DNA of 64,000 nucleotides, from NCBI GenBank assembly GCA_951813045.1, contig CATOTF010000002.1:2976001-3040000 (forward strand), written 5' to 3'. Under the pieces are notes generated by a model. It saw only the letters and a list, made by a program, of their open reading frames with translations. It searched no databases and had not been told where the DNA came from. Within the stretch, counting starts at the first letter, position 1. Every line of letters starts with the position of its first letter. The translations under genes and the position numbers were made by a program. Positions 51,301 to 60,844 of the stretch are shown here, in pieces. Source of the DNA: an uncultured Rhizobiaceae bacterium (GTDB lineage: Bacteria; Pseudomonadota; Alphaproteobacteria; Rhizobiales; Rhizobiaceae).

Positions 51301-53752
51301 CGCCCAACTCTCCCGCATGGGCATCATTGGTCCTTTTCTCACCCAAAACCTTAAGGTTTTGGAGGTCATAGGCAGGCCCGGATAGTACTTTCGCTGAGCA
51401 CCGTTGACCCAATATCTCGACCACCAATTCCGTTCCCGCTTTGGCAAATTCTGCTTCGATATAAGCGAATGCCAGGCTTTGTTTTACGGTGTGCCCATAA
51501 GCGCCACTCGTCGTCAGGCCAATGGCGCGACCGGCTGCAAATACCTGTTCGACACCAAAACAATCCGCGTCGTTAGCGTCAACGCTCAGATAGACAAGAC
51601 GTTTCTCCGGGCCGCTTTTCGTCTGGTTCAAAAGAGCATCTTTGCCGATGAAATGACTGTCCGTGTTGGTCAAGTGCTCGAGCCCGGCTTCAACCGGTGT
51701 CTGCGGCGCGATATAGTCATGACCCACCATTTTATGGGCTTTTTCAATACGCAGGGAATCAGCGGCATAAAGGCCAAAATCGGCGATCTGATAGGTCGAA
51801 CCAGCGGCAGTCAGTGCATCATAAAGCTCTGCAAGCCTGCCCATTTTCAGGTGGAACTCCCAACCCAATTCACCCAGCCCGGAAGTTCTAAGAGCCAGAA
51901 CGGGGATACTGGCAATGGTAATCTCCCGCGCACTGGCCACGGGGAAGGTCTCGTTGCAAAGACCCTCCTTCGTTAGTCTGGCCAAAACATCACGTGCGCA
52001 CGGGCCTGCCAACGCCAACGCACCATTTTCATCCGTCATGTCTTTCACAACGGCATCGTCGAACTCTACAACACATCTATTCATCCAATCGAGGCTTCGC
52101 AGTTGGGATGTTGCGGGAGCGGTAAGATAATACCGGTTTTCGCTCAAGCAGGTGATGGTGAACTCGCACTCAATTCCACCCAATTCATTCACGGCTTGAG
52201 CGGTGGTTATTGCCCCGTATTTTTGCGGCAAACGATTGATCAGCATCCGTTCAAGGAAGCGGGACGCTTCTTTGCCGGAAACTTCAAACTTCACCAAAGA
52301 CGTTCTGTCGGTGATGCCGACACGCTCGCGTACGGCCCGACATTCTTCGGCAACGGTGTCAAACCAATTGGTGCGACGGTAGCTGTATTTCTCTTCAGTA
52401 CCATCTAGCGAGAACCAGGTCGGGACCTCCCAACCATGCCTGTCGACGAATACGGCGCCACGCGCTTTCAGTTTTTCATGCAAGGGGGCAGCCCTTGCCG
52501 GTCGACCGGCCGCGCATTGTTTGCTGGGGAGATGCACCTGGAACATATCGTGATAGCCTTCCAACGATTGTTCGACACTGTAAGACCCAACAGCCCAATC
52601 GCCGTAACGTCTGGCATCCATATCGCTGACATCAATTTCGGCCTGCCCATGAACCATCCATTGTGCCAGATATTTCCCAGCGCCTGGGCCCTGGGTTACT
52701 CCAACACTCGACCCGCAACACAGCCAGAAATTTCGGAACCCGGTTGCTGGCCCAATCAGAATTCCCAAGTCAGGAACATGGGTAATGGGGCCACAAACCG
52801 TGCGTTTAATCCCGGCGTTTGCAAATGAAGGAAGGCGTTTTGAAGCGGCTTCAAGGCAGGGAATAAGGATATCCAGGTTGGGTGGCAATAATTCGGTATC
52901 GAATGACCAGTCGATGCCATCAAGCCCCCATACTTCCGCACCTTCCATCTCGTAAGGGCCGATGATCAGGCCGTTTTGTTCCTGACGGTAATAGCACGAG
53001 GCCCACGGGTCCCGCACCGTTGGAGGTTCCTTTTCAAGGGCAATAACCTCGTCGAGGTTCTCGGTGACCAGATAGTGATGGGGAATGCTGACAACAGGCA
53101 CTTTTGCGCCAACCATGGCGCCAATCTGGGGAGCAAAACTGCCCGCAGCATTGACGACATGCTCCGTATTAATGTTGCCTTTTTCAGTGACCACATCCCA
53201 GGTGTTATCGGCGCACTGATTGATTTCGAGCACGCGGTTGCGAAGCGAAATCTCGGCACCTCTCGCCCGTGCCCCAATGGCGAGCGCATTAGTGCTGCCC
53301 GCCGGGTCCGTGTGACCATCACCCGGCGTATAAATCCCGAATTTTACACCTTCCAAATCCATCAACGGGTGAAGTTTGCTGATCTCATCCGGGCCGATGA
53401 TATGGCATTCGGTACCTTGCGAACGCAGCATGGCTTGAACGCGAAGATACCAGTCATGCTCGTCCTGGGTTGAGCCAAGCCGGATTGTTCCACAGTCGTG
53501 AAATCCCGTTGCCTGCCCGGTTTCGGCCTCTAACTCCTTATACATTTTTGTGGCGTAGCGGTGAATCCTGGCCATGCCGGGGTTGCCGATAAAATGTGGG
53601 ATAAAGGCGGCGGCGTGCCATGTCGAGCCGGATGTAAGCTCGCCCTTCTCGACGAGCATAACATCTGACCAACCTTCTTTTGCAAGGTGATAGAGAAGGC
53701 CTGCGCCCATTATGCCTCCGCCGATAACAACAGCGCGTGCGTGAGATCTCAT
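51293..53752 (-). CDS. FAD-dependent dimethylglycine/sarcosine dehydrogenase with GcvT-like domain
   Basis: An 819-residue two-domain protein. Residues about 1-420 are a DAO-type FAD domain: AVVIGGGIMGAGLLYHLA (about 7-24) and STWHAAAF, whose His is the usual site of covalent FAD in this family. Residues about 430-810 are the folate-binding, glycine-cleavage-T-like half (PTWFSLDGTEEKYSYRRTNWFDTV to the end). It demethylates dimethylglycine or sarcosine, passing formaldehyde to tetrahydrofolate. Co-oriented with the aldehyde dehydrogenase and the betaine-type ABC transporter. Confidence 0.88.
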   Translation of the reverse strand: MRSHARAVVIGGGIMGAGLLYHLAKEGWSDVMLVEKGELTSGSTWHAAAFIPHFIGNPGMARIHRYATKMYKELEAETGQATGFHDCGTIRLGSTQDEHDWYLRVQAMLRSQGTECHIIGPDEISKLHPLMDLEGVKFGIYTPGDGHTDPAGSTNALAIGARARGAEISLRNRVLEINQCADNTWDVVTEKGNINTEHVVNAAGSFAPQIGAMVGAKVPVVSIPHHYLVTENLDEVIALEKEPPTVRDPWASCYYRQEQNGLIIGPYEMEGAEVWGLDGIDWSFDTELLPPNLDILIPCLEAASKRLPSFANAGIKRTVCGPITHVPDLGILIGPATGFRNFWLCCGSSVGVTQGPGAGKYLAQWMVHGQAEIDVSDMDARRYGDWAVGSYSVEQSLEGYHDMFQVHLPSKQCAAGRPARAAPLHEKLKARGAVFVDRHGWEVPTWFSLDGTEEKYSYRRTNWFDTVAEECRAVRERVGITDRTSLVKFEVSGKEASRFLERMLINRLPQKYGAITTAQAVNELGGIECEFTITCLSENRYYLTAPATSQLRSLDWMNRCVVEFDDAVVKDMTDENGALALAGPCARDVLARLTKEGLCNETFPVASAREITIASIPVLALRTSGLGELGWEFHLKMGRLAELYDALTAAGSTYQIADFGLYAADSLRIEKAHKMVGHDYIAPQTPVEAGLEHLTNTDSHFIGKDALLNQTKSGPEKRLVYLSVDANDADCFGVEQVFAAGRAIGLTTSGAYGHTVKQSLAFAYIEAEFAKAGTELVVEILGQRCSAKVLSGPAYDLQNLKVLGEKRTNDAHAGELGDG

Positions 53753-53840
53753 GATAAATCCATTCCTGTAGGTTCGTTATTAACTTGTCTGGTTTTGGCT
53801 CTGAACAATTGCAAATCGGGGCTTGTCTGCGCCTGCAACG

Positions 53841-55343
53841 TCAGGCGCTCAGATCCAGCCAAATGGTTTTGGTTTCGGTGTATTGGTCGTGTGCCTGCAA
53901 AGAATTGTCGCGTCCACCAAAACCGGAAAGCTTATAACCGCCAAAGGGTGTGGTTATATCGCCCTCGCTGTAACAGTTGACGGAAACAGTCCCGGCCTGA
54001 ATTTCACGCGCAAACTGGTGTGCTGATTTGACATTTGAGGTGTAAAGTGAGGCGTGCAACCCGTAAGGCGTGTCATTAGCCATAGCGATGGCCTCTTCGT
54101 CGCTATTGGCGGTCAGGACGCTGAGAACAGGCCCGAATATTTCTTCGGAAGCGATGTTCATTTTCACTTCGACATCATCGAAAATTGTTGGCGCGATATA
54201 AATACCGCCCCCTTCCTCGATCTGGTTGCCGCCGCACAGGACGCTTGCGCCATCGGCCTTACCGCTTTGGATAAAACCCATGACCCGCTCAAAATGCTCT
54301 GGCGAAATCATCGCTCCAAGGGCGTTTTCCGGATCAAGTGGGTTGCCCGTGCTCCACGAACCGACCTGTTCCTGTATCTTAGACATCAGAGCTTCCTTGA
54401 CGTCCCGATGGACAATCAACCGGCAGTTTGCGGTGCAGTTCTGCCCCATGCTCCAAAATGCTGATCCGACCACATGTTCAGCAATGGAATCCAGATCTGT
54501 TACGTCTGAAAGGACGATGCTTGGGGCTTTGCCACCGCATTCAAGCACCACACGTTTAAGGTTTGACTGGGCGGAATATTCAAGAAACATCCGCCCGACT
54601 TCGGTGGAGCCGGTAAAGGAAACCGCGTCGATATCCGGGTGTCTTCCGATCGCCTCACCTGCAGTTTCTCCAAACCCAGGAATGACGTTGATTACACCGT
54701 CGGGGACACCAGCCAGTTTCGCCAGTTCGGCAACCCGCAGGGTTGTCATACTGGTTTGTTCTGCGGGCTTGACCAGCATGCTGTTTCCCGCAGCCAATGC
54801 TGGGCCAAGCTTGAAGGCCAACATCATTAGCGGGAAATTCCACGGTAATACGCAGGAAACAACACCCAGGGGCTCCCGTACAATTAGGCCGAGAGCTTCA
54901 CTTCCCGACGGTGAAACCTGATCGTAAATCTTGTCGATTGCTTCGGCATGCCAACGGATGCAATTTGCCGTTTCGGGCAGGTCGATGGTTACGCAATCAC
55001 TAATCGGCTTACCGCTCTCGATGCTTTCAAGAACCGCGAGTTCAAGCTGATTTTTCTCGATTAGATCGGCAAGCTTTATCAGTATTTTCTTGCGGTCAGC
55101 CGGGTGCTTTTTTGACCACACACCGCTTTCAAACGCCTTGCGCGCAAAGTCGGTGGCTGTATCCACATCCGCCTGATCGCAGGAAGCAATTTTTGTGATC
55201 ACTTTTCCCGTTGCGGGGTTTAAGGTCTCAAGGGTCGCGCCGGATTGCGCTGTCGTGAACGCCCCATTGATAAATGCGTTAGTGGGAAGCGACAGCTTGG
55301 CAGCGATGTTTTCATATTCGGCGGTAGTCAGCATGTCAGACAT
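53841..55343 (-). CDS. NAD(P)-dependent aldehyde dehydrogenase
   Basis: A 500-residue ALDH from the ATG at 55343 (a GTG at 55355 adds four residues). NAD-binding and active-site pieces: VSCVLPWNFPLMML (about 161-174, Asn catalytic), FTGSTEVGRMF, LECGGKAPSIVL (Glu) and MGQNCTANCRLIV (Cys). Similar to betaine-aldehyde or gamma-aminobutyraldehyde dehydrogenases. Context (betaine-type transporter, DMGDH-like enzyme) favours an aldehyde of methylated amine breakdown, but the substrate is open. Confidence 0.88.
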   Translation of the reverse strand: MSDMLTTAEYENIAAKLSLPTNAFINGAFTTAQSGATLETLNPATGKVITKIASCDQADVDTATDFARKAFESGVWSKKHPADRKKILIKLADLIEKNQLELAVLESIESGKPISDCVTIDLPETANCIRWHAEAIDKIYDQVSPSGSEALGLIVREPLGVVSCVLPWNFPLMMLAFKLGPALAAGNSMLVKPAEQTSMTTLRVAELAKLAGVPDGVINVIPGFGETAGEAIGRHPDIDAVSFTGSTEVGRMFLEYSAQSNLKRVVLECGGKAPSIVLSDVTDLDSIAEHVVGSAFWSMGQNCTANCRLIVHRDVKEALMSKIQEQVGSWSTGNPLDPENALGAMISPEHFERVMGFIQSGKADGASVLCGGNQIEEGGGIYIAPTIFDDVEVKMNIASEEIFGPVLSVLTANSDEEAIAMANDTPYGLHASLYTSNVKSAHQFAREIQAGTVSVNCYSEGDITTPFGGYKLSGFGGRDNSLQAHDQYTETKTIWLDLSA

Positions 55344-55558
55344 GGGTTTGGTCACTTTCGAATGTTTGTCGGCGTTACAGTTGAATCAGCGGGAGCTCTA
55401 AGACCCATAATTCAACTAATTTGCTGCCATTCGTTATTGTCGCCCGGTCGGTGAATTTTGAGACAGAAAATCGGTTGCCGCGATACGCGGAGTTTTCCAC
55501 GGCGGCTGAATTCAGATCGGGTAATTGCAATTGTATGTGCGTTAAAAATTGGCCCATC

Positions 55559-55585
55559 CGCCAGGGGCATTGTGTTCCCCTGGCG
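55559..55585 (-). terminator. Hairpin between ProX-type gene and the aldehyde dehydrogenase
   Basis: CGCCAGGGG and CCCCTGGCG pair perfectly over 9 nt, just downstream of the binding-protein stop at 55609 on the minus strand. A TTTTT occurs only about 13 nt further, so it may attenuate rather than fully terminate. Confidence 0.65.
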
Positions 55586-55608
55586 AAGGAACGGTAGGGG
55601 CTAAATCG

Positions 55609-56568
55609 TCATTTGATCCATTTGTCGACGGTTTCCTTATTATTGGCCACCCACTCTTCTGCGACGTCCCTTGGGTCCATTTTGTCCCGTCCGATTTTCA
55701 AGATCCAGCCATTGACCACAGCGGGGTCGAGCGAAATCTGGCTCAGGAATTTTGCCGCAGCCGGGTTACGCTTTTCCAGAGACTTGGAATAGGTGACGTA
55801 GATCTGCGCTTCCTTACTGACACAGGCGAAGGACGACACTTCGAGCCAGTCCTCTTCGTCATAGGCCACTTTCTCGCAACCGTCTGTCCGCGCTGGCTCT
55901 TTAACCGGCGTGATATCATAGGCGGCATGCACCCATTCGGGGGTCCAATAGTAGAACAGGATTGGCTTTTCGCGCGCAATCGCTGTTTTCAATTGCCCTT
56001 TAAACGCCGCATCGGGGAGCACTTCCGCTTCCCAAAGATCATCCAGACCGTAGGACTTGAACTTGACCTGCCACATGCGGGTCGACTTCCAGCCGGCATC
56101 ACCGGGCCAATATTCACCCTTGCCGTTACCATCCTTGTCAAACATCGCCGCAACCTCTGGGTTTTTGAGGTCTTCGATCGATGATACCCGGTCTTTCATA
56201 TAGGTGGGCACATAGATATTCTGTGTTCCCGGATAAGGGATATTGTGCCCCACGGTGTTGGCGCCATCTACATATTTGTCCCAGATGGATTTCCGGTTTG
56301 GCATCCACAGGTCCGCAAATACATCGGCTGACCCGTCGCCCTTGTCCATTCCCGCGGAAATGATGGAGCCGTCGGATAGGCCCTCAACAACGACAGCCTC
56401 CGACCCAAGAGGCCCGTCGATAACGGCTTCAATGATGTGGCTGATCGCCTTACCGCCCGTCCAGGTCAGATCCGAGATCGCAACCGTTGCGTCGTCCGCC
56501 GCTGACGCTGGTATCGCGAAGCCAAGTGACATTACGGAGCTTAATGCTAATATCTTGAAGTTATTCAT
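55609..56568 (-). CDS. Glycine-betaine/proline-type ABC substrate-binding protein (OpuAC/ProX)
   Basis: Start at the ATG at 56568 (five residues inside the ORF from 56583); GGGAGAAA is upstream. The 319-residue protein has a signal peptide ending ASA, then ISDLTWTGGKAISHIIEAVI, GDGSADVFADLWMP, and a large lobe ending VNGWILKIGRDKMDPRDVAEEWV, the OpuAC fold. Trp and Tyr residues that form the aromatic box for quaternary amines are present (for example YWTPEWVHAAYD). It works with the permease and ATPase at 56615-59223. Confidence 0.88.
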   Translation of the reverse strand: MNNFKILALSSVMSLGFAIPASAADDATVAISDLTWTGGKAISHIIEAVIDGPLGSEAVVVEGLSDGSIISAGMDKGDGSADVFADLWMPNRKSIWDKYVDGANTVGHNIPYPGTQNIYVPTYMKDRVSSIEDLKNPEVAAMFDKDGNGKGEYWPGDAGWKSTRMWQVKFKSYGLDDLWEAEVLPDAAFKGQLKTAIAREKPILFYYWTPEWVHAAYDITPVKEPARTDGCEKVAYDEEDWLEVSSFACVSKEAQIYVTYSKSLEKRNPAAAKFLSQISLDPAVVNGWILKIGRDKMDPRDVAEEWVANNKETVDKWIK

Positions 56569-56614
56569 CTTTCTCCCTTTCATTTTGAAGCAATTGCTTC
56601 GGTTTCGTAGTAAC

Positions 56615-58158
56615 TTATCGGCGAACTACGTTCGCCCGTTGCACCACCCTGTCGATCATCATCGCCAACAGGGCAATTCCTATTCCGGCGAGCAAACCCC
56701 GTCCGGTTTCCGTATTTTCAAGAGCTTCTGTCACGATGTAGCCCATGCCCCCTGCCCCGATCAGTGCCGCGACAACGACCATGGAGAGGCTCATCATAAT
56801 AACCTGGTTGATCCCTGCCATTATCGACGGGAGAGCCAGCGGCAGCTCGACTTTTGTCAAAAGTTGCTTCGGATTAGCTCCAAAGGCCAAAGCGGCTTCC
56901 TTGGTATTTTTCGGCACCTGCCGAATACCCAAGGCGGTCAAACGAACCATCGGCGGCATCGCAAATATCACCGTTGCGAGGATTCCCGGCGGCTTGCCAA
57001 TTGAGAAAAACGCAATGGCCGGCAGGAGATAAACAAAGGAAGGAATGGTTTGCATCACATCCAGAACGGGTGTGATGATCGCCTGACCCCGTTTTGATTT
57101 TCCAACCCAAATACCAAGGGGGAGGCCGAAGACAACGCAGATCAATGAGGCAGCAACCACAAGTGACATGGTATCCATGGCCGACTGCCAAAACCCGAAC
57201 AGGGCGAGATAGACGAGCGAGGCGCCGACAAATAGTGCCGTTCGGCGTCCGGCCATTTTATGGGCAACAAACAGCAGTACACCAATCGTGATCGGCCATG
57301 GCGTGCCCACGAAGACCGACGCGATAGCGGAAAGCATGCCGCGCAATATTCCGGTAATGCCATCAAACAGGAACCCGTAAAATACGGTGACGTAACCGAT
57401 TGAATCGTCAATGCGTTGCGACACATATATATTGAGGTTGACCGGCGGCGCATTCGCCCGCGGTGGCGTGCGTTTCACAATACGGTTGCCCAGATCATCA
57501 CGCGGATAGGTGATTTCATCCGGTCTGCTAATCCAGAAAAGCGTTGGAAACTCGCCGATAATAAAACAGTCAAACCGTTCCTTGAATGTTACAACTTCCC
57601 CTTTAGCTATTGCGCGTGTTTGTTTGATGCAGGTGCGATTGTCCGGGGCAAATTGTGTTGTACGATAAATCAGCAACGGGACAATCAGCGCAAAAATAAG
57701 ACCAGCGATGAGGAGTCGTGACAGGACAACACCACTGCGGACGGTATGATCCACCCGCCATTTGTTATATTGCGCGACATAGAACCTGTCGGCCATCCAG
57801 CCAAACAGGATGCGGCCGATCACAAATACCAATACGGCTACAATCGTATGGCTATCTGTCCAGTTTTCATACCGTTCGACAAGAAATGCCTTTTCGGCAT
57901 TATCAATGGCCGCGTTGGAATATTTATAGACGAGGGCAACGTTAACAGCCGCGATCAGGTCCACCACAAAGGCGAAGGTGAACAACAGCCAGTTTCCGCG
58001 CAACGCAGCCCAGATGAAACTGCCCACCATCGCGGTGAAGTTGAAATGGAAGCGCGCTAACTTGGCTTTTTGTATCTTGAGAAACACATCGGCATAATAA
58101 TCGCCGTTGCGGTCTGCGAACTCGATAAAGGGGAGCGGACGTTTTGGATATCAGACAC
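56615..58158 (-). CDS. Betaine-type ABC permease (ProW-like), frameshift near 58142
   Basis: The frame is intact from 56615 up to about 58140, giving a protein whose C-terminal half is the ProW-like permease (VAHKMAGRRTALFVG to the end; coupling loop EAALAFGANPKQLLTKVELPLALP). N-terminal text YPKRPLPFIEFADRNGDYYADVF in that frame is protein-like, but it runs into a TGA before any start. A GTG at 58158 with GGAGGG upstream starts MSDIQ in another frame; adding one base to the AAAA run at 58142-58145 joins the two. The ORF beginning at 58087 (GTG) is therefore truncated. About 515 residues are expected. The 490-residue remainder has an unusually long N-terminal region with extra helices. Confidence 0.8.
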
Positions 58159-58161
58159 CGA

Positions 58162-59223
58162 TCAGGACCCTCCCTGGACACCGAGCAACAGCGCGTCCTT
58201 GGTGACCACACCGACGGGATTGTCGTCACTCATGATTATCGTGGGATTATTCTGATCTATTGCGAGCCCGATCAGCGTATCGAGGTCATCATCGGGATGC
58301 GCCACAGCACAGTCTTTTATGGGGGGTAATTTACCCTTCCCCGCTTTATACTTTTCGATGGGCTCCATCACCGTATGCGCATAGACAAGTTTCAGTTTTG
58401 AAATCCCGGCAACAAAATCCGATACGTAATCATCAGCCGGTTGCGTTACGATTTCTTCCGGTGTTCCGGTTTGCACAATCGCCCCGTCTTTCATGATGGC
58501 AATTCGGGTTCCCATTCGAATTGCTTCATCGAGATCGTGGGTGATGAATAAAGTGGTTTTCTTCATCGTCTTTGAGAGTTCGAGAAACTCGTCCTGCAAA
58601 CCGCGACGAATAAGCGGATCAAGTGCCGAAAACGGCTCGTCCATCAACAATATATCGGGGTCCGCAGCCATGGCCCGGGCCAGCCCGACCCGTTGCTGCA
58701 TGCCGCCTGAGAGTTCGGAAGGATAACGGTCGCCATATCCCTGCAGGCTGACCAAAGATGTGACCCGGTCGGCGACTTCCGCCCGCGTAAACGCATCGAC
58801 ATTGCGGAGTTCAAGAGCAAAGGCGATATTGTCCCGCACGGTGCGGTGTGGCAGCAGCGCCATATTCTGAAAGACCATGCCGATCTTGTCAGCGCGCAAG
58901 ATGCGCAGCTCTTCTGCATTGAGATCGCCGACATTAATGCCATTGATAAAAATCTCTCCGCCGGTCGGTTCGATCAGCCGGTTGATATGGCGTACCAGAG
59001 TGGATTTTCCGGAGCCTGACAGGCCCATGATGCAGAAAATTTCGCCTTCACCCACGGAGATCGATACATCACGAACACCAACGACAGCCTGATATTGTTC
59101 CAGCACTTCGGCCTTGGAGAGTTGGTCGCGTTCTATCGCCTGCAAGGCTTCTTCAGACCGGCTCCCAAAGATTTTCCAGACGTTGTGCGTCTCAATTGTA
59201 TGGATTTTGGCGCTATCGCTCAC
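58162..59223 (-). CDS. Betaine-type ABC transporter ATP-binding protein (ProV-like)
   Basis: A 353-residue ABC ATPase from the GTG at 59223. Walker A GLSGSGKST (about 68-76), signature LSGGMQQRVGLARA, Walker B ILLMDEPFSALD. The C-terminus (residues about 280-350) is a single CBS-like region (FLVGLAIDQNNPTIIMSDDNPVGVVTKDALLLG), as in ProV/OpuAA, where it senses ionic strength. Its stop is 3 nt before the permease GTG at 58158. Confidence 0.9.
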   Translation of the reverse strand: MSDSAKIHTIETHNVWKIFGSRSEEALQAIERDQLSKAEVLEQYQAVVGVRDVSISVGEGEIFCIMGLSGSGKSTLVRHINRLIEPTGGEIFINGINVGDLNAEELRILRADKIGMVFQNMALLPHRTVRDNIAFALELRNVDAFTRAEVADRVTSLVSLQGYGDRYPSELSGGMQQRVGLARAMAADPDILLMDEPFSALDPLIRRGLQDEFLELSKTMKKTTLFITHDLDEAIRMGTRIAIMKDGAIVQTGTPEEIVTQPADDYVSDFVAGISKLKLVYAHTVMEPIEKYKAGKGKLPPIKDCAVAHPDDDLDTLIGLAIDQNNPTIIMSDDNPVGVVTKDALLLGVQGGS

Positions 59224-59384
59224 AAGTCCAAATGCTCCCCGCGCGCGCTAATTGTGGGAGAATAAATGACCCCATTCGAGATTTGAGTAGCTTGATACCG
59301 AGACGATAATTTCTTCATGCCTACACCCCGAAATGGCCAGAATTTGATCTGACCTTAAAAAACTGAGAGCCCTGTTATTCAAAT

Positions 59385-59398
59385 TGTAACCGGTTACA
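59385..59398. promoter_or_regulatory. LacI-type operator, perfect 14-bp palindrome
   Basis: TGTAACCGGTTACA, a perfect palindrome 64 bp before the LacI start at 59462 and 162 bp before the divergent ATPase gene. It is the clear candidate operator for the LacI protein. Confidence 0.75.
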
Positions 59399-59461
59399 TT
59401 TATGAACTTGATTATTGCCAACGTCAAGGGGTAAAAAGATTCTCACACGATGGAGGACCAT

Positions 59462-60466
59462 GTGAGCGGGAAAGTAGGAAGCATTCGGGACGTCGCAAAA
59501 GAGACGGGCCTGTCCATCGCCACCGTGTCCCGCGTCGTCAATGGCGCGAAAAATGTCACACCCAAGACGCGGGACCGCGTCATGGATGCATGCAAAAAAC
59601 TGGACTATTTACCGAACCCGGCGGCAAAGGCTCTTTCAACACGAAAAACCAAGACTGTTGCTGCGATTATCCCCACTATTGAACATTCGGTATTCGCCAA
59701 ATTCATCTCCGCGCTGGAGCAATCCCTTGAGGATGGTGGTTACTCGCTGGTCCTGGCAATTTCCCATGCGGATGAAGAAGACGAGTTGAAAGCCGCGCGA
59801 AAGCTCCTGGGCATGGGCGCGGAAGCTTTCATCCTGAGTGGTGACGCGCACAGCCCGGAATTGCTTGACCTGTTTAAACGGCGCAATGTCCCATTTATTG
59901 TTACGTCAGTTTGGAATCCAACACGGGACTACCCGTCAATTGGATACAATAATTTTATGCTGGCGGCTAATGCAGTTAAGTTTATTGCCAGTAAAGGTCA
60001 CCGGGATATCGCAGTTCTTCATGGGCCGCTGCTGATGAACGACAGAACAAGAATGCGCCGGGAGGGTGCATTGTCCCTCCAGTCAGATCGTCTGGAACTG
60101 ACATTTGTCGAATCAAGCCTCGATGTCGCCGGCGGCAAAAAAGCGATACGAGAAGTACTCGAACACAACGGCAAAATCACAGCGGCATTATGCTTTTCAG
60201 ATGTTCTGGCTCTGGGCGTCTATATGGGGCTGAAAGGAACGGGGCGAAAAATTCCAAAGGACCTTTCCGTGATGGGTTTCGACAATATCGATTGGGCAGA
60301 GGCCGTTGAACCACCCTTGACCACCATTGAATTGCCGGATCGAAAAATCGCAGCCGAAGTCGCCAGCCAGATAATTGCATTACTCGAATACGGCAGACCG
60401 ATCGGATCAGTGGAGCTATTTGGCAAAATCATTGAGAGAAATTCAGTGTCGGACGTCACTGTCTGA
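59462..60466 (+). CDS. LacI-family regulator of the betaine-type locus
   Basis: Start at the GTG at 59462, preceded by GGAGG with 5 nt spacing; an ATG at 59450 would put the Shine-Dalgarno inside the gene. The 334-residue protein has HTH SIRDVAKETGLSIATVSRVVNG (about 7-28), a hinge YLPNPAAKALS, then the periplasmic-binding-like effector domain (VAAIIPTIEHSVF... DNIDWAEAVEPPLTTIELP). It is divergent from the ProV-like gene, so it probably represses the 50143-59223 operon and itself. Effector unknown. Confidence 0.9.
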   Translation: MSGKVGSIRDVAKETGLSIATVSRVVNGAKNVTPKTRDRVMDACKKLDYLPNPAAKALSTRKTKTVAAIIPTIEHSVFAKFISALEQSLEDGGYSLVLAISHADEEDELKAARKLLGMGAEAFILSGDAHSPELLDLFKRRNVPFIVTSVWNPTRDYPSIGYNNFMLAANAVKFIASKGHRDIAVLHGPLLMNDRTRMRREGALSLQSDRLELTFVESSLDVAGGKKAIREVLEHNGKITAALCFSDVLALGVYMGLKGTGRKIPKDLSVMGFDNIDWAEAVEPPLTTIELPDRKIAAEVASQIIALLEYGRPIGSVELFGKIIERNSVSDVTV

Positions 60467-60593
60467 CCTCAGTGATATTTCCTTTGGCCTTATCACTCTT
60501 TATTTCCGCACCCGTATGCCGTTCGGGCGTATGTCTCATTTCTACTCCTGGAAAGTGAAGATGAGCCCAAAAACTCTCTCTTAAGCAATCAGA

Positions 60594-60779
60594 CTATATC
60601 TGTTCAATCAAAGCTGACGGGAAAAAAGATGCACTTTTGCCCGCCCCTAGAAAGTTTTCATGGGCGCCTGCGCCATGGTCGAACACCAGCATTTCGTCAC
60701 CAAATTCGACAAGGTATCCTGAGCTTGCTCTGTTCAACATCGGTACCGGTGATCCGGTGCCCCGGAGAGTAACTTTCAT
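60594..60779 (-). pseudogene. N-terminal remnant of a metallo-beta-lactamase-fold hydrolase
   Basis: The first 50 codons are a good MBL-fold start (MKVTLRGTGSPVPMLNRASSGYLVEFGDE, HGAGAHENFLGAGKS), as in ribonuclease-Z-like hydrolases. The sequence then turns to unrelated residues and stops at 60594, before the HXHXDH metal motif. The remaining C-terminal part is not present between here and 60467. It is a beheaded gene, in reverse: N-terminus kept, catalytic part lost. Confidence 0.75.
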
Positions 60780-60844
60780 GGATGGAGTACTTTAATTTAC
60801 CGCAAAAAAGATTAGAAACTAGCGGGTCAAAGGCGATGGCTGGA

